DNA from: Sordaria brevicollis
Lineage: Eukaryota; Ascomycota; Sordariomycetes; Sordariales; Sordariaceae
Assembly (NCBI GenBank): GCA_033439795.1
Contig: JAUTDP010000003.1
Coordinates: forward strand, 2,170,001 to 2,234,000
Length of the DNA stretch: 64,000 nt
Direction: 5' to 3'
A program made the translations under genes and the position numbers. Positions within the stretch are counted from its first letter, which is position 1. The number at the start of each line of letters is the position of its first letter. The notes below the pieces were generated by a model. The model was given only the letters and a program-made list of their open reading frames with translations, had not been told where the DNA came from and searched no databases. Of the stretch, positions 35,450 to 49,100 are shown piece by piece.

Positions 35450-36742
35450 TCAGAAGGATTCTTGAGCGTCTGCCCAGTCGTCCTCACTTCCATCGGAAAC
35501 TTCTGAGGCGCAGTTGCGTTCCGTCTTCCACGTAGGATGAATATTCTTGACAGAGTAGTCATCACTGTTTACCCGAGTGGAAGCATCCGAGACGGTACTG
35601 GCATCATCCTTGGACGCACGAGCAGTGTCGGACACCGTCTTATCCTCAATCGTCAACGAGGCCATGTCCAACGCGGGGGCGCTGCTGCTGTCTTTTTCTT
35701 TCGACGTTACCTCCTCTTTCAACATCGAGGCAGAATCAACATAATTCACCAAAAACCGATTCAAATCCAATTCACCCAGCCTCCTCCAGTCCACCCCCGG
35801 AACCTTGCACTTCTCACTCTCCACCTTCTCCCCATCCTGCACCACATACGACACCCCCGGGTCAAAATTCACCGGATCATCACGATACCTAACACCTACC
35901 GCCTTCCGCATCTTCTCCTTTGCATCCTGCCACCAGTTCACGTCCGAAGCCACCTCCACCGCCATGGCAAACTTCCCCTTCCGATCCCTCTTCTGCCGCC
36001 GGAGCAGTACCGCCGTTCTTACGACAGGCGGCACCCCCGTTTTCGCCTTTGGGTTCTCAAAAAACGAAAACCCCACCGCGTTCGGCTGCCCGCTTATCCG
36101 GCCGCAGTGCCATATCTCCCCCGAAATCCTGGCCGCGGCCGCGAACTGGACCGCCACCTTTTGGGACTTGGTGTACTCGGCGTTCAGAGACGCGATCCCG
36201 TCGTATCCCACTGTTGGACCGAGAGAAAAGCCCGAGGATGACTCCTCGCTCACGGGCGTGAAGTGGCTTAGCATGGGGTTATCCTCGCACGGCGATATCC
36301 GCGTCGGTACGGGGTCCCAGGGTGTTAAGTCGCCGCCGTCTGACGGTGGTGGTACACCGGGGCGGGAACCAGAGGCGGAAAAGACGAGGTTGATGCTCAC
36401 GGTGCGGAACCGGTGTCGGGCCTCGAGACTGCCGGGCACCATGGTCCACTGGAGCACGATGAGGGTGTAGGGAGTTGAGTCGCCTTCGGCGAGGTCGATG
36501 TTGTGGATCTGGTCATCTGGGTGGATGTTGAGGTAGGAGGGGAAGGAGAGGGAGTGGAAGCCGTGCACGACGTGGATGAGACGGCCGCGCACGACGGTGG
36601 TGGTGCTTTTCTTCCTCTCGGAGCCGGTCACGTATACGCGGTGCGCTTCGTCGGGAGTTGCGTTGTGGAATTTGAAGCCGGCTTGTTCGTTGTTGGCGGC
36701 GACGAGCGGGATGTCGAAGTTGATGTTGTCGGCGTCTTCCAT
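35450..36742 (-). CDS. Unrecognised 430-residue protein
   Basis: This is a single exon with start MEDADNINFD at 36,742. Residues about 15-280 look beta-rich, with alternating hydrophobics and conserved-looking Trp, Gly and Pro (PTVGYDGIASLNAEYTKS, WHCGRISGQPNAVGFSFFENP, NWWQDAKEKMRKAVG). The last 110 residues are acidic, Ser/Asp-rich and probably disordered (EVSDGSEDDWADAQESF). No signal peptide, membrane helix or catalytic motif is visible. It is transcribed toward the 34,521 gene and lies in the same accessory block as the S8 and NLR-like genes. It may be a fungal lineage-specific family; I cannot assign a function. Confidence 0.75.
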   Translation of the reverse strand: MEDADNINFDIPLVAANNEQAGFKFHNATPDEAHRVYVTGSERKKSTTTVVRGRLIHVVHGFHSLSFPSYLNIHPDDQIHNIDLAEGDSTPYTLIVLQWTMVPGSLEARHRFRTVSINLVFSASGSRPGVPPPSDGGDLTPWDPVPTRISPCEDNPMLSHFTPVSEESSSGFSLGPTVGYDGIASLNAEYTKSQKVAVQFAAAARISGEIWHCGRISGQPNAVGFSFFENPKAKTGVPPVVRTAVLLRRQKRDRKGKFAMAVEVASDVNWWQDAKEKMRKAVGVRYRDDPVNFDPGVSYVVQDGEKVESEKCKVPGVDWRRLGELDLNRFLVNYVDSASMLKEEVTSKEKDSSSAPALDMASLTIEDKTVSDTARASKDDASTVSDASTRVNSDDYSVKNIHPTWKTERNCASEVSDGSEDDWADAQESF

Positions 36743-38277
36743 GATTTTGGAATTCTGGTGATTGCGCGCTTTGTTCTGAGGTTCGTAACGGACTTGATAA
36801 ATTCAGTGTTGGCGCCTGGCTTTGAGCAATGATCGAGGTTGTAGTGAGATAAGGTTGAAGTTGAAAAGGGTCAAATGATACTCACGATGGAACGTTGGCG
36901 ATCATTAGTGCTGACCTCCTCCTCTTGTTGATATCGCAGTCCAAACTCCATGTGGCATACCAGGTCTGTACGAATCAAAGCACCGACACTAGGTACCTGT
37001 CTGCGTGAATACATGCAGGCCACCTACGGACAAATGCGGGCGCCAAATCAGGCAACCAACGAAGATCAATCCCCCTTCTCTCTTTCTGTAGTCCAAGCGG
37101 CTGAGTCCGCGGCCCGTATCCCGCGATCCCCCCAAAAAGAGGGGACTGCCGATACCGTGAGACGACGGAACCACAATGCAATTGTTCTTCCCCCCTCAGC
37201 GGCTCAGCCTGATCAGTTCCTTCCAATTGTAGACGTCTATGCGCGTGCGACCCCGCGTTTATCACGCATCTGACTGCATCAAGGGTGCATGCTCGGCTTA
37301 TTTCCTTTTCAGCTCCAGAATCATGAAGTCGCGAATGTGCAGTTTTCCCAGAAAAGGAGCGAAGCAGTACCATAGGTAAGTAGTAGGAGACTCCGCGTAG
37401 GGGTGAAGGGCGGGTTCGTTGTTGCGATAAGCAAAAGCCCCAGAGCCTCGTCGCACTCACTGGCATCATGATGCATGAGGAAGAACCTCTCAAGGGTGTT
37501 TCATGTGCCGTTTTACCCGCGAGCCTCGTCCACCATTATAGTACGTGCGGGTGGAAATATGAACGAGGAAGCTGTGACTCTGTGATCCTTATTCAGCAGC
37601 GGATGCGCATCAATGGAATGTGGATGCCTTATCTTGGTTTACGTTCTTAGTGATACGATGGATGATCTGGGAAGGTACGAACGCTGTCCTCGAGTCGAGG
37701 CTTCCTACAAATGGAATCCCTTTCGTTCGTGCCTCTAACTCCCGTCCTTCCACATGCACAAGCGTGGAAGGAGGGGGGTTCGAACGTTACCTACACCATG
37801 CAGTCTCCCTTCCTTCCCCGCTCACTCGTCTGCGAGTCTCGGTGCGACAGCCTGACCTTTCAACAAGTTGCGTTGTGGTCACTTGGCTTAATCTGCCTCC
37901 AGCCCAGACGCCAGATTATTTGAGTCTGACTCCGAGCTGAAAATAATCGGGAACGTAGGTACCGTGGGCTGACACCAGAAATGAGAGAGTAGCAGAAGTG
38001 CTTTTTCTTGGGCTGTGTCGCTGGGCTCCTTGGCCATGATGTCTCCTGGGTGTAGTATCATCAGTCCAAGCCGATGAGGGCCTACACCGGGCGCCTTCCC
38101 TCCTATCCTTCCCGTTCTGTCACTCAAGCATCTGAGAGCTTTAGCTGCTCACACTCACACTCATTGCAGCCAGCCGTCTACAATATTCTGTACCCATATG
38201 AAAAGATATCCTGCTCAAGCTGACACTGACTTCCATCTCCCTGTGTCTACCGTGGCTGGACCAACCTTAATCCCCCA
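36743..38277. other. Intergenic region
   Basis: No gene is seen. The longest frame (36,975-37,493 minus, 172 codons) is compositionally unremarkable and shows no motif or splice support. Confidence 0.5.
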
Positions 38278-41200
38278 TCAAAAGAAATCTTCGCCTGTAG
38301 AACCGTCCAGTTCCGTGCGTACCAAACCAGCTTTCACAAGCACCCGGTCCGCGAGAAGCTTCGTCGTAATAACCTCGTCATCCCTGCAAGTAAACAGCTC
38401 AGCCAGGTCGACGTACCGACTGTTCTTGTCCCGCAGCTTCTTGAATAGAAGCTCCATGAGCTTGACTGGGGTCACCTTTGCCTTGAACCGCACTTTGTCT
38501 TCGCGAAGGCAGTAAAGCACAAGAGCCGCCACGCCAGTGGCCACGGCTGTAGCCACCGAGTTGCCGCCATCTGCTACGTCCTGTTCTGGCAAGACACTTT
38601 TACTGGGAAAGACAAAGTCGGTCTTGTCCAAGGTCACGTATCGTAGCGGCTGGTTGAAGGTGTCCGCCCCGCCGATGGACTTGGTCGTGCGGCAGTCAGC
38701 TGGATAGTAGACTGCGTCGGCCAGGTCGTTACCCCTGTTGTCCCTGGCGGCGCAGTACAGTATTATGTTCTTGGACTTGTCGTTGTCGAGCATGTCGTTC
38801 AGGTTCTCGGCGTCGCGGCGGACCTCATTGGTTACCCTGAGGATCCAGCTCATCGAGATGATGTCGACGTTCTCACTAACAGCCCAATCAACCGCCTAAA
38901 CAAAGGAAAATCAAGCTGTTAGCATAACTCTGTGATGAGGTGTAGTCTGAAAGGAGTGGGATAGGTAGTCTGAAGTTTGTAAGAGAAGCCACCTACTGCT
39001 GCCGCCTGTTCTACATTGTATGCAGGGTGTTGGAGATGTTCTTGGTTGTCAATCTTGGCAACATAGATCTCAACAAATGGACAAATGGTAGAGATGATTG
39101 AGGCCATCTTGCTACCATGCCCGTTGGTGGATTTGTAAAAGGGAGCAATGTGACCGTCGAGTGATGCTTGAGGAAAGCCGTCGCACGCCAGGTGCACCCC
39201 TACACTCTCGTATTCTGGGTTGACGCCGTCATCCAGAAGAGCCACCTTGACCTTCTTCCCGATGCTGTTAGTCTTGCTGAGGTTCTTATGGAGCTCTGCG
39301 GCAAACTTCGCAGCCGCTTGAAATCCCGGGTGTTTTCTGTCGTATGTATGTCAGCCAAACACGGCACCCCTTTGTTCGCTTCATTCACAGTCACATACTG
39401 TGGTCTGGAGGGAAGCCCCTTGGATTGGTATTTTCCAGAAGACGCGTTTCCGGCTTCTCCCATACCCACCATATCAGGAAAGACTTCAATCTCTCGTTTC
39501 TTTGAGCTTGCAACACAGTTGTCTTTCAGTCTAGTCATGAAATCCCGCACATTTTTCTGGTTTCTGGCAGGACCTTCCAACCCCTAAGTACCAGGTAGTG
39601 TTAGCGTGACGACAATCATCAGGTGTAGTGTTGCGCTTTACCAACCTTTTCCACATGCAAGTGAACCTTCCTTAACTGTAATACGGAGTTCAGGTCAGTA
39701 TGTGATGAGCGCATTAGAGATCTCTAACCCTCGATCGGATCAGAGGTTGTTAACATACCTTTGGCAGGGTGATTAGGCCGGTTTGGTCTGACCAATGATG
39801 TAGCACAGCGTTGATGCCCGATGAATAAAGAGTCAACTCGGTGAGGTTTTTAGCGTGGCTGAGAGTAGGAACAGCCAGGTCTCGCTTGTTCCAGTTTAGG
39901 AAACGGATTTCTTCCATAGACTTCAAGCATGTTTCGATGGTCTCCTCGCTGCAGAATCGGTTGGGGTTGTCCTCAACCACCACCTTCAGGATCTTCTTGA
40001 CCCCCTTGCCCTTGAGCCATTGAAAGACTTTGATGATGTTATCCGCATCATTTGCTGCCTGCTCCTCTCGTTTTTCTTCGGATTGACTCGCGTCATACGC
40101 ATTGTCAGACCGAAGACTGAGATGAAGGAGCGCAAGCCGTGACTCAAACTCCAGAAAGTTAAAGTTGTCAGTTGTCTTCATGGAAACTCTTGTGGGCAGC
40201 TCAAATGCGTGATTCTTTGGCTTAGATCCTGTACCCAAGCAGTAGAATGTCAGTGTAAGTACTTGAAGAGTGTCGGAATGTGAGTGATACTGACCTGCCC
40301 TCCTATGCTTTGCCTTGGTGTTCTGGAAGAAACATAGGATTATATCTTCATACCCCCACGCCATTTTATCAATCCATCCCTCTAGAGAGTCCACAATCTC
40401 TTTTGAGGCCTTCAGATCGTACTCGTTTGATGGTTTGTGAGTTCGAGGCCCTTGGCCAGAGTGTGAAAACATCTGAGGCTTCGAACCTTCCCTCGATTTA
40501 TCGCGGCTGTCTTGGGATTTGGAGTTCACAGGGTCGGATGTGCGGTCATCAGCCACTGGTTTTGGGTTGTCAGGGTTGAGGTTAGTTGCTCGTTTGCGAA
40601 GTCCAGGAATCACCTCAATACTCGGCTTGAGTTTGTCCCTACGACTTGTCGGCTGGTCGTCGCTACCCTTGTGTCTGATGCCATTAATAGGTTCTGCCGC
40701 CGCCCCATTTGATGCCAATTTTGAGCGCTCTTGGGTCAGTCGCGTTCGAGTCTCCAGGTGGAAAGCGTAAGGAGGAAGCCCGAGAGCGTTGTGCTCCTTC
40801 AAAACCTGAGAACATCCTTTCAGCAACGGCTTTATTATGCGATCATAGAAGTTTTTGGGGTCTGGAAGTTCTTTGTTGGCTTTTACGGCTCTGACACACT
40901 CATCGCAAAGTTGGGCACCCTGTTGAGTGGGCTGGTCCTCCTCGCACGGTACTTTTAGTTTCGCAACCTTGCTGAAATGCAGGGCATCGTGCAGCGGCGT
41001 GTTCTGGCTCTCCAACGGGTCCTTTTGGCCGGAGTCGCGCTTTTGCTTGAAGGCATCTGAGCCCGCAAGAGCGATGATACCTTTGGCGTCGTGTATGTGG
41101 TGCCGAACAATAAGGTGGAGGCAGTTCTCCTTCATGGCGTTGGTCATTGCAATGGCCTTTTGTCGGCTTCGTTCATCCGCCAGCTTGCAGATGCCGCTCG

Positions 41201-41738
41201 TAAGACCTTTGCAGCTGGGCAGGTTGTTTGTTTCGATCTCTATTGCCCTATGAAGCAACAAAACATCCTTTTCCGATGACCATATCTGGTCTGGGTCTTC
41301 TTCCAGGATGAGCCTCGAAATGAAGTTGGTCATGAGCAAGGTAGTGACAGCTGCATGAGCTATGACGACGTGGATGAAGGGCCTCTCCAAGTCTGATGTT
41401 CTCGGGCGTTCCAGGCATTCTTTAATCTTGGGGCGGTACAAGTCTTCCTTGGACCGGCGCGAGGCTTCGAGATCGTCTTTTTGTTGTTGTTCTTGCTGAG
41501 TCAAAGTCTTGTTGCGCTTCTCGGACCTTCTAATCTTGTCCAACTTGGTCAAGATCTCTTCCAGGTCCTTGTCCTGGCTGATTTCTCTCCAGAGCAATGT
41601 GGGATCGACTGGCTTGTGAACTTCCCTCGAGTCATCCTTGACACTAGTGTAGAGTTCCTCTTCCTCGCTTTCGCTTTCTCCGCTGGAGTTGCGGTCAGAG
41701 TCATTGTCATCGTCATCGCCGTTCCGTCCTCGAGCCAT
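38278..41738 (-). CDS. Large cytosolic protein with C-terminal subtilisin-like (peptidase S8) domain
   Basis: Six exons by eye (41738-40295, 40228-39759, 39675-39646, 39583-39399, 39336-38997, 38895-38278) keep the frame and give 1,028 residues. No signal peptide is present, and the N-terminus is acidic (DDDDNDSDRNSSGESESEEEE). Residues about 30-340 are helical, followed by a charged, probably disordered linker and a second folded region of about 440-700. The S8 domain occupies about 735-960 with a complete triad: Asp745 in VALLDDGV, His783 in NGHGSKMA, and Ser936 in GGNSVATA. Asn876 in AARDNRG fits the oxyanion site. Such cytosolic S8 domains occur in fungal NLR-type and regulated cell-death proteins. 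The gene is head-to-head with the NLR-like gene at 43,135. Substrate and role are inferred only. Confidence 0.85.
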
Positions 41739-41909
41739 TTTGAGCCGTCCCTCCCTTCTCCGAACCTAGGGTGCTGGACAGTCGAGATGAGAAGAGTGAA
41801 TTGGCCGAACAAGTAGAACAGGGAAACCAGGGGCAACGAAATCCCAAGAGCAATGACGGAAGGGGCGAATAGTTTGAGAATTGGATGTGGTGATAGAATG
41901 GTGTTGGAC

Positions 41910-41943
<34 letters not shown>

Positions 41944-43134
41944 GACCCCAGAATGCGATGAGGGACAATCCCAAAAATCACTTGGTTGTGTGTGCCTGTG
42001 AGGGGGTTGATGAACGCCTTGAGGACTTCAGTCATGTACAAAGACGTTTATGGAAAACAGCTTCGACAGTCTTTTGTTTCATTCATGATTTCTTGCCTGA
42101 GATAAGAGTTTGAAGCCAAAGGGAAACGCACTTGATTCACCTTGCAGAGGACCCTGCGGGAGCCCTGTCTGCAGCAGTAAGAGGGGTTCGGACGAAACTG
42201 CCCGTTGGATGCGAGATTGTGAGCGTTCCTGCCTAATTAGGGAAGTTGGAGGGCTGTTACGCTGGACTTGACCGAAGATGCAGAAATGTGAAAAGCGGGG
42301 TCACGGTCTGGTCGTATTCATGCAGAGCGCCTTTTTCGGGTACCTCTAGATACTTCGGGTGAGGTATCTCTACTTGGGTTTTTCTGTATCCTGGGCGGAA
42401 TTCTGCGTGGTTCGGTACTCCAACTTTGTGAATCTACTTCCAAAAGAGTACCAGTCTTTTCTCACTCCCACCCATTGTTTTCACGTAGCTCGCGCTTACC
42501 TTCTGTGTCTCAGTCAGCACGACCGGATGGATGCCCAACTGAATTACACATGCATCGTTACTGCCTCCCAGGATTGCTTCTTCTCAGTTTATCAAATCAC
42601 CGGCGGCAGACGGGAGCGTCTTTCCCACCAAAGCCATGACTTCCTTCCTAGGTAGAGGTACCGCGACAGGCGATAGGTGGCTCATGGATGGGAGGTAGCG
42701 GTGGAGGCAGATGACAATGGACACTTGCACAAACCTACCTTCACTCCCCGTCACAATATCCGTACCGAAAGAGAGCGTGGAATCACTTTCCACACCACCC
42801 CGCAGTCTCGTCTTGTCCAAAGGCATCAATCATCATTTGTCTTCTTGGGTTATCATACTCGCAATATTTCATGGTCCTGGTCGAGCTCTTGTTGACATTG
42901 CTTCATTGCTTTCCTACGTACTGCCCAACTTCGCTATTCCCTTGACGTCCAGAGACTAGAGCTGCTGGCCCTTGGCAAACACACGAAAATCACCCGTCGA
43001 CGATGGCAGTAAGCCTATATCATCCAACCTCCTACTCCGCCTCTTGTCAGTCCCATCTTGATAGCTGACCGATCTGGATTGCTACCCCATCTAACCGCCT
43101 CAGGCAGTCCAATCTTCTCATTCTTGCACCGACT
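41739..43134. promoter_or_regulatory. Divergent intergenic region between the S8 and NLR-like genes
   Basis: This 1.4-kb stretch separates two start codons on opposite strands and must hold both promoters. It contains a 30-base poly(A) run. No gene is visible inside it. Confidence 0.55.
41913..41942 (+). repeat. Poly(A) homopolymer, 30 bp
   Basis: An uninterrupted run of 30 A lies about 175 bp upstream of the S8 gene start (poly(T) in the sense of that gene). It could be a nucleosome-excluding promoter element or a slippage product. Confidence 0.85.
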
Positions 43135-46100
43135 ATGGCGGCAGTTGCAGACGATTTGCACTCTCCGCCACCCGGGCTGGGCGGTATCACAGAACCTTTC
43201 GAGTTCCCAGAGGAATCTAAATTGACGTATGTCCTATTCATCTCCACTGAAACTCATGGCAAGGCTGTCCTGTACTTGAGCTGACCCGTCGTACCTTGCA
43301 GCTTCGTCAATGTACGCGGTCTGGATGATGCGACACCAAGTCTTGAAGACATTGGAGGAATACAAGATGAACTTCTCTGGCAAGTACGGGTTGGCTGGAT
43401 GCGCTTTTCTTATGAACCGCTTGACCTCATTGAGAAGGGCGACCCGCAAAACACAGCATCAAGTCTTGCCCGAGAGTTGCTTGGACAGATTCGCGATGTA
43501 GGTAAATCCCAAACCATCGATAGGACATGAGCTCACCCGAAAGCGGACAGGAATATTCCTCTTGCGACAGCGCTTACATTGTGTTGTGTGCTTCGGATAT
43601 TGGCGCCTTGGTTGTTAAGGAGGTTAGTTCGCACCTTCTGCCCCTTTGGCGTTCATTAATGAAAACTACGACTGACCAGCCGCTTCATCCGGTCTCAGGC
43701 TCTGATTATGGCAGCTGTAGACCCTGCCTACGAAGACGACGATTTGCTCAGCAAAATAGCCTTGGTTGTGAGTTACACCAGTTCATTGCGAGTTTACCAG
43801 ATACTCTTCTAGCAGTCGTTTTGTCCCGTTGTGAAATCACAGATGGAAAAGCTACGAATGCTAAAGCCGAACTCATGTCTTCACTGTTCTTGTTCGCTGA
43901 TCAGTTTGGGGATATGGCTTTCCACCCGCAAGTGTAATGTTGACCGAGATACATAGGTGTTTTTCGGCTCCCCACATCGAACCAAGACCACTGCTGGAAT
44001 GGTCTCAATCATACACAGCTTGCTCCAGACGTTCCATCCGAAGGACAGCCGATGTGTCAAATCTCCACAAAACCTCACCGAACTGGCCGGTTATTGCACC
44101 AATCTAGCTTCACAGTTTGAGAAAGCCCCGAGGCCCTACCGCGTGATCAGCTGCTTTCAGCAATGCGGTCCCGACACTCCACACACACAGGTCAGTATCA
44201 TACCATATATTAATTGATTCTGAGCATTGCTTGACATGGAATATACTAACTTCTGTTCCGATGCCAAGGTAGTCCCAGAGCTACACTCTAGGACGTTTGT
44301 CGCCGAGGAGATTCCACTAGGCCTGGATAGAACCCATGGGCAACTACACGCGGGTATTGCATTCGACGAGAAAGAATTTTGGAGAATCCATTTCGAAGAC
44401 GCCTGCACACGTTAGTTACCTCATTATTCCATGCCTATTCCCCAGAGCCGATTTGGTATTAACACATTACTGCTCATATAGGCAAGCTGAGTGCGTACCA
44501 ACAACTCACTCGAGCCTTGAATCCCCGCTATCGCTATCCATCAAACTTGCCAAGGTCTCGTCAGACTTTCAGAAACCTCGCCGAGAGTATTTTGAAAAGG
44601 GGTAATATACAGAAATGGGCCATTCTTGACGCGTCAGCACGTCGGCTAAAGTTCCTTCACTTCACACAACCGCGCTTCCCTGTGCGTCCCGACGAGTTCG
44701 GTCACGCTATTTCTTCGGCTCTCCACCCCAAAATCAACAAGAACATCCTCTTTCAACCCATTACGATCTATATAGACGCTGCGAAACATGATGCGAACGG
44801 ATCGGATACCCGTGTTGTATCCGAGGTCTACGGCTTGCTATGTGCAGAGTTACTGGCCCAGCAGCCAAGCTTGGCAATGCACCTAAGGGACATCGATGTA
44901 TCGGAACTAGCATACACCAGAGAACAAAATTTGTTCACCACGTTGAGCACGCAACTTCGAGGACTTCTGGTTAAGCTACTATCCTGTCAGAGGGCTAGGA
45001 GAGAGATATACATCGTTATCAACTTTGGCCATTGGTCAGACTTGGTCCACGACATTCTCAACACTCTTTCCTGTGTTGTGAACTCCACAGACTCCCCCAT
45101 CACTGTTGTTCTTCTATCAACACAACCCGCTCAAGAAGATCCAAGCGCACCTTGTCATCTACCTGTTTTGTCTGCGGTATCTTTCTGCACCGAGATTCTT
45201 GATGGCATGGACATCTCTAGCGCTCTGAACCAGGACATCAGGGACTGGCTTGCTGCGAGCAACACGAGAATACCACCTTGCAAAGAGGCCGAATCTGAAG
45301 CTCTTTCCAGACTAGAAGCTACCACTTCATGGTCTGAAGCGGAGCAATTTCTGATCTACCTTGAGCAATTGCCCGATCTTGGAAACTCTCTTTTGCCTCT
45401 TCTGCCCCCCAGGCAAAGCTCAACCAACCGCTTGACCAGAGCGATAAGTACCCATGGCAATTGGCTTCTGGTTGCACTTTTGTGGATATACCATGCAAAT
45501 CGCCCTCTGACCCTCGATGAGCTTGATGAGGCAGTGAGCTTTGATTTGAGCTTGGGTCCGGAGTTGATGTCAGTCCTCTTGTCAGAAGATTACCCGCCAT
45601 CGGCCCAGAGTGTAAGCGCAGTTTGGAAAAACACAGCCACACCGGAAGTTTTCCGCTCCATGGTTGCGGCAGATATCATACGAATCCTCCCTGGTGTTGT
45701 GGTGATTGATGATGGCCGTGTGCTTCCGGTTGATGAGAACACTCGTCACTACCTCGCGGACCCAATGAACCTGAAGTCTACTACCGCATGCTCACCTTCA
45801 GACTTTCTCGCTCTCTCTTGCCTGTTGCGGATTGAAAATCAACTCTTCGAGGATGCCAACTTCGATTTAGACAACAGCATTGGAATCAGACGACTTTATC
45901 CCACAAGAATGACGGACTACGCATTGATGTCCTGGGCCGAACATTTCTCCACGAGTCTCCCGCCACAAGCTGTGAACCGCGTGCGGCAAACTAAGACATT
46001 GTACGGGGATGTCAACCTTGCTCTCGAGGACCTCGCCACGAAGTTTCTTAACGCCCCTGAACGTGTGGAAAAATGGCTTAATGCTGTCAAGATCTCGATT

Positions 46101-49100
46101 GCAAAATTGTCTGGCCCACAGACGGCGGACGGGTATGAAGTTGACCGTAATGTCCTTCCATCCTTCCTCCAACGCGAACTCGGCATCCCTATGCGGCAAG
46201 CCGCACACCTTTCTGAAAGGCTTCTTTCTCGTTCAGACACATGGAACAGCCTCTATGACAGTATCCTTCTGGAGGCAGTAGAAACCGATGATAAATTCCT
46301 GTGGAATGCCCTCCGTGATTACAATACAAAAACAAATACATCGTTGCAAGCGGAAACCATTGCTGGAGCCCTCCTCGCGGCATCCCCGGAGATGAAAGAC
46401 CAGCTGAACGAAACGCTGCGTGATCTTTTCCCCCAGCTCAACCCAAATATGACGCTTTATTGCGTTGCCTCACACGACCCGTCAATTGTCCCTTCGGTTG
46501 ACTTTGGTCCAAAAACGCGGAGCCACTTTGAGTATCTGCTGCGCGTTGCAACTAGACTGGGGGATGTCCTGCTTCTCGAAAAAGTCCTCGAATGTGTTGA
46601 CACTCAAGGTGCCGACGAAGAACACACCGCGGCACAACTGCTATCAGACAGCGAGTTAATCCCCGTTGCCGCAGTTTCAGGGCAAATCAAGGCTTTGCAG
46701 ACATTGCTGCAGACTGGTGCGCCGATGCACAGTCAGACGAGGTCGGGATTCTCAGCCGTCATGCTGGCGTCCATATATGGTTTCGCAGATATAGTGGATG
46801 TGCTACTCAAATTCGATGCCAGTAGTATCGACTCCAAGAGCACCAATACCGCATGGGCGGGACAGACCGCACTTCACTTATCGAGCCGTAGCGGCTTTTT
46901 CAAGACAGTCAATGTCCTACTACGGAATAAAGCCGACCCGCTTCTGGCAAACGCAGCCAAGAATCTGCCTTTGCACTCCGCCCTCATTTTTGGGCATTTG
47001 GAGGTAGCTGAGCTTTTGCTTAACAATATGCCGGATTACCTTTCGTGTGAGAGGACAGCGCAGCTGCTTGCTCGGAAATTATCGTTACGGCCAGAGAGTA
47101 ATGACGAGGATCAAGATACAGATACCGACTGTTCAGATACCGAGTCAGATTCTGATGCGATGTCTGATTCCGTGCATACCGGCGACCGTGAGGTCAGTGA
47201 TAATGTCACGGAAGGGCAGACTATCTGCCCCTTCAATATCCGGAACTCCGATCGCACTACCGCATTCATCCTAGCGGCCTGTCAAGGCTTTGTGTCGATT
47301 TGCGACAAGATGTTGGCCAGGCATGCTGATCCGAAGCTTGTTGATGGTACCGAGATGTCAGCTTTGGATCATGCAGCTCTATGTGGTTCAGAAGATCTCA
47401 TTGACCTTCTTTTAAAGCACCAGCCCGACCTCGCAACTCAACAAAAGTCACCTCGCACAGTTCTCTATCACGCCGCCATATCGGGACACCCGCATATTAC
47501 CCAAAGACTTCTCGATCTTAACAACGACTTGGTAAATCACCTTGATGAGGATGATGAACTCCTTCCTCTTCAAAAGGCCATAACTTTGGGACACGACAAA
47601 GTGGTTGACGTAATTGTCCGGCGGTGCTTAAAAGCTGACGTCAAACATAAAGCCCTTGTTAAGGGTCTGTCGTGTGCTACTCGACAAGGGAAGGCTTCCT
47701 TGATGGAACTCCTGCTAGACCTGGGAGTCGACATCGACGGGTTTGACAGGTACAAGAACACGGCATTACATTTTGCGGCCTATAACAATACGGTTCCTCA
47801 GGTTGAAATTCTCATCATGAGAAAGGCCCAGCTTGACTGCCGTGATGAGGACGGCTATACACCACTCATGGATGCCGCTCGAAGTGGATCTCCTCCATCG
47901 GTGAGGCTCTTGATCAATGCCGGGGCTAATTTAGAGGCCTTGACCGACTTCGGAGCATCCGCTCTTGACCTGGCCATCGCCCATGGGAAGAGAGAATGCG
48001 GGCAGTTACTCCTGGCGAGGCTTCTTCAACGTCATCCTGACTGGTTCAAATCATCGAAAAGAGACTGCAAGCCGTATCTGCAGTTCTCTGTCGAATGCTC
48101 TGCCCTCGAATTGGCACAGAATATCATAGAGGTTGTGGTGGAAAAGAATTCTAAGGACATCGACAACCCATCAGTCAAACAGTTCGTTTCCTCATTACTC
48201 TGGAATAAATGGCAAGCAGCACTGGACTTCTTCTGGAATACCTGGGACGTTTCTACGAATGAACTTGGTATATACGGCACAGCGTTACATTACGCTGCAA
48301 TGCGTTACCAAACCTCTGTTGTGGAAACAATTTTGACCCATCCAAAGCATCCAATTGACGTCAACAACAAGTCTGGCAAATATGGGACTGCCTTGCAAGC
48401 TATAGTAGTTATTCAGCCCAAAGCAAACTACGTAGAAGCCAGAAAATTCTTGGATATGGTTGACCTGCTTCTAAAGCATGAGGCCGATATCAAGGTGGTT
48501 GGAAAGCCTATGACATACGTACTCCAAGCGGCCCTGTTCCAACGAAGAAAGGACCTTTCCTTATCCCTACTCGAAAAGCTACGGTCTAAGGATATTTTGA
48601 GGGTGGGTGGTCAATATCAGACAGTTCTACGGGCCCTTTTGGCTGGCCCTCCGCATGGTGACGACGTTGTGGAGGAGTTGATTGACCTTCTTCTTGACAA
48701 ACATGGGGAATCTGTCTCGCGAGGGACTAAAGGGGCCAACGGGGGCGGAACAGCCCTACACCAAGCTGCGGAGACCGCCTCCGTGCGCGTCATCCAGCAT
48801 CTGATGAAATTGAATGACAAGCCCAATGTCGAAATCGACATTCATCAAGCAGATATGATGGGACGTCTACCCATCCATTTCACAATACGTTCATCGCAAG
48901 ATCGATGGGAGATTGCCAAAACCCTTGATCCAGACCTGGCGACACTTTGGGAGAAGGACCAAATGCACAGGACGATCTTGCATTTTGCTGCTGTAAGACG
49001 AAACGTCGTTATGGCTAAACGTGCTCTAGAAGTTGCAAGAGATGCAAGCCTCGATGTCCGCAAAGTTTTAAACGAGACAGATATCGACGGTTGGACACCT

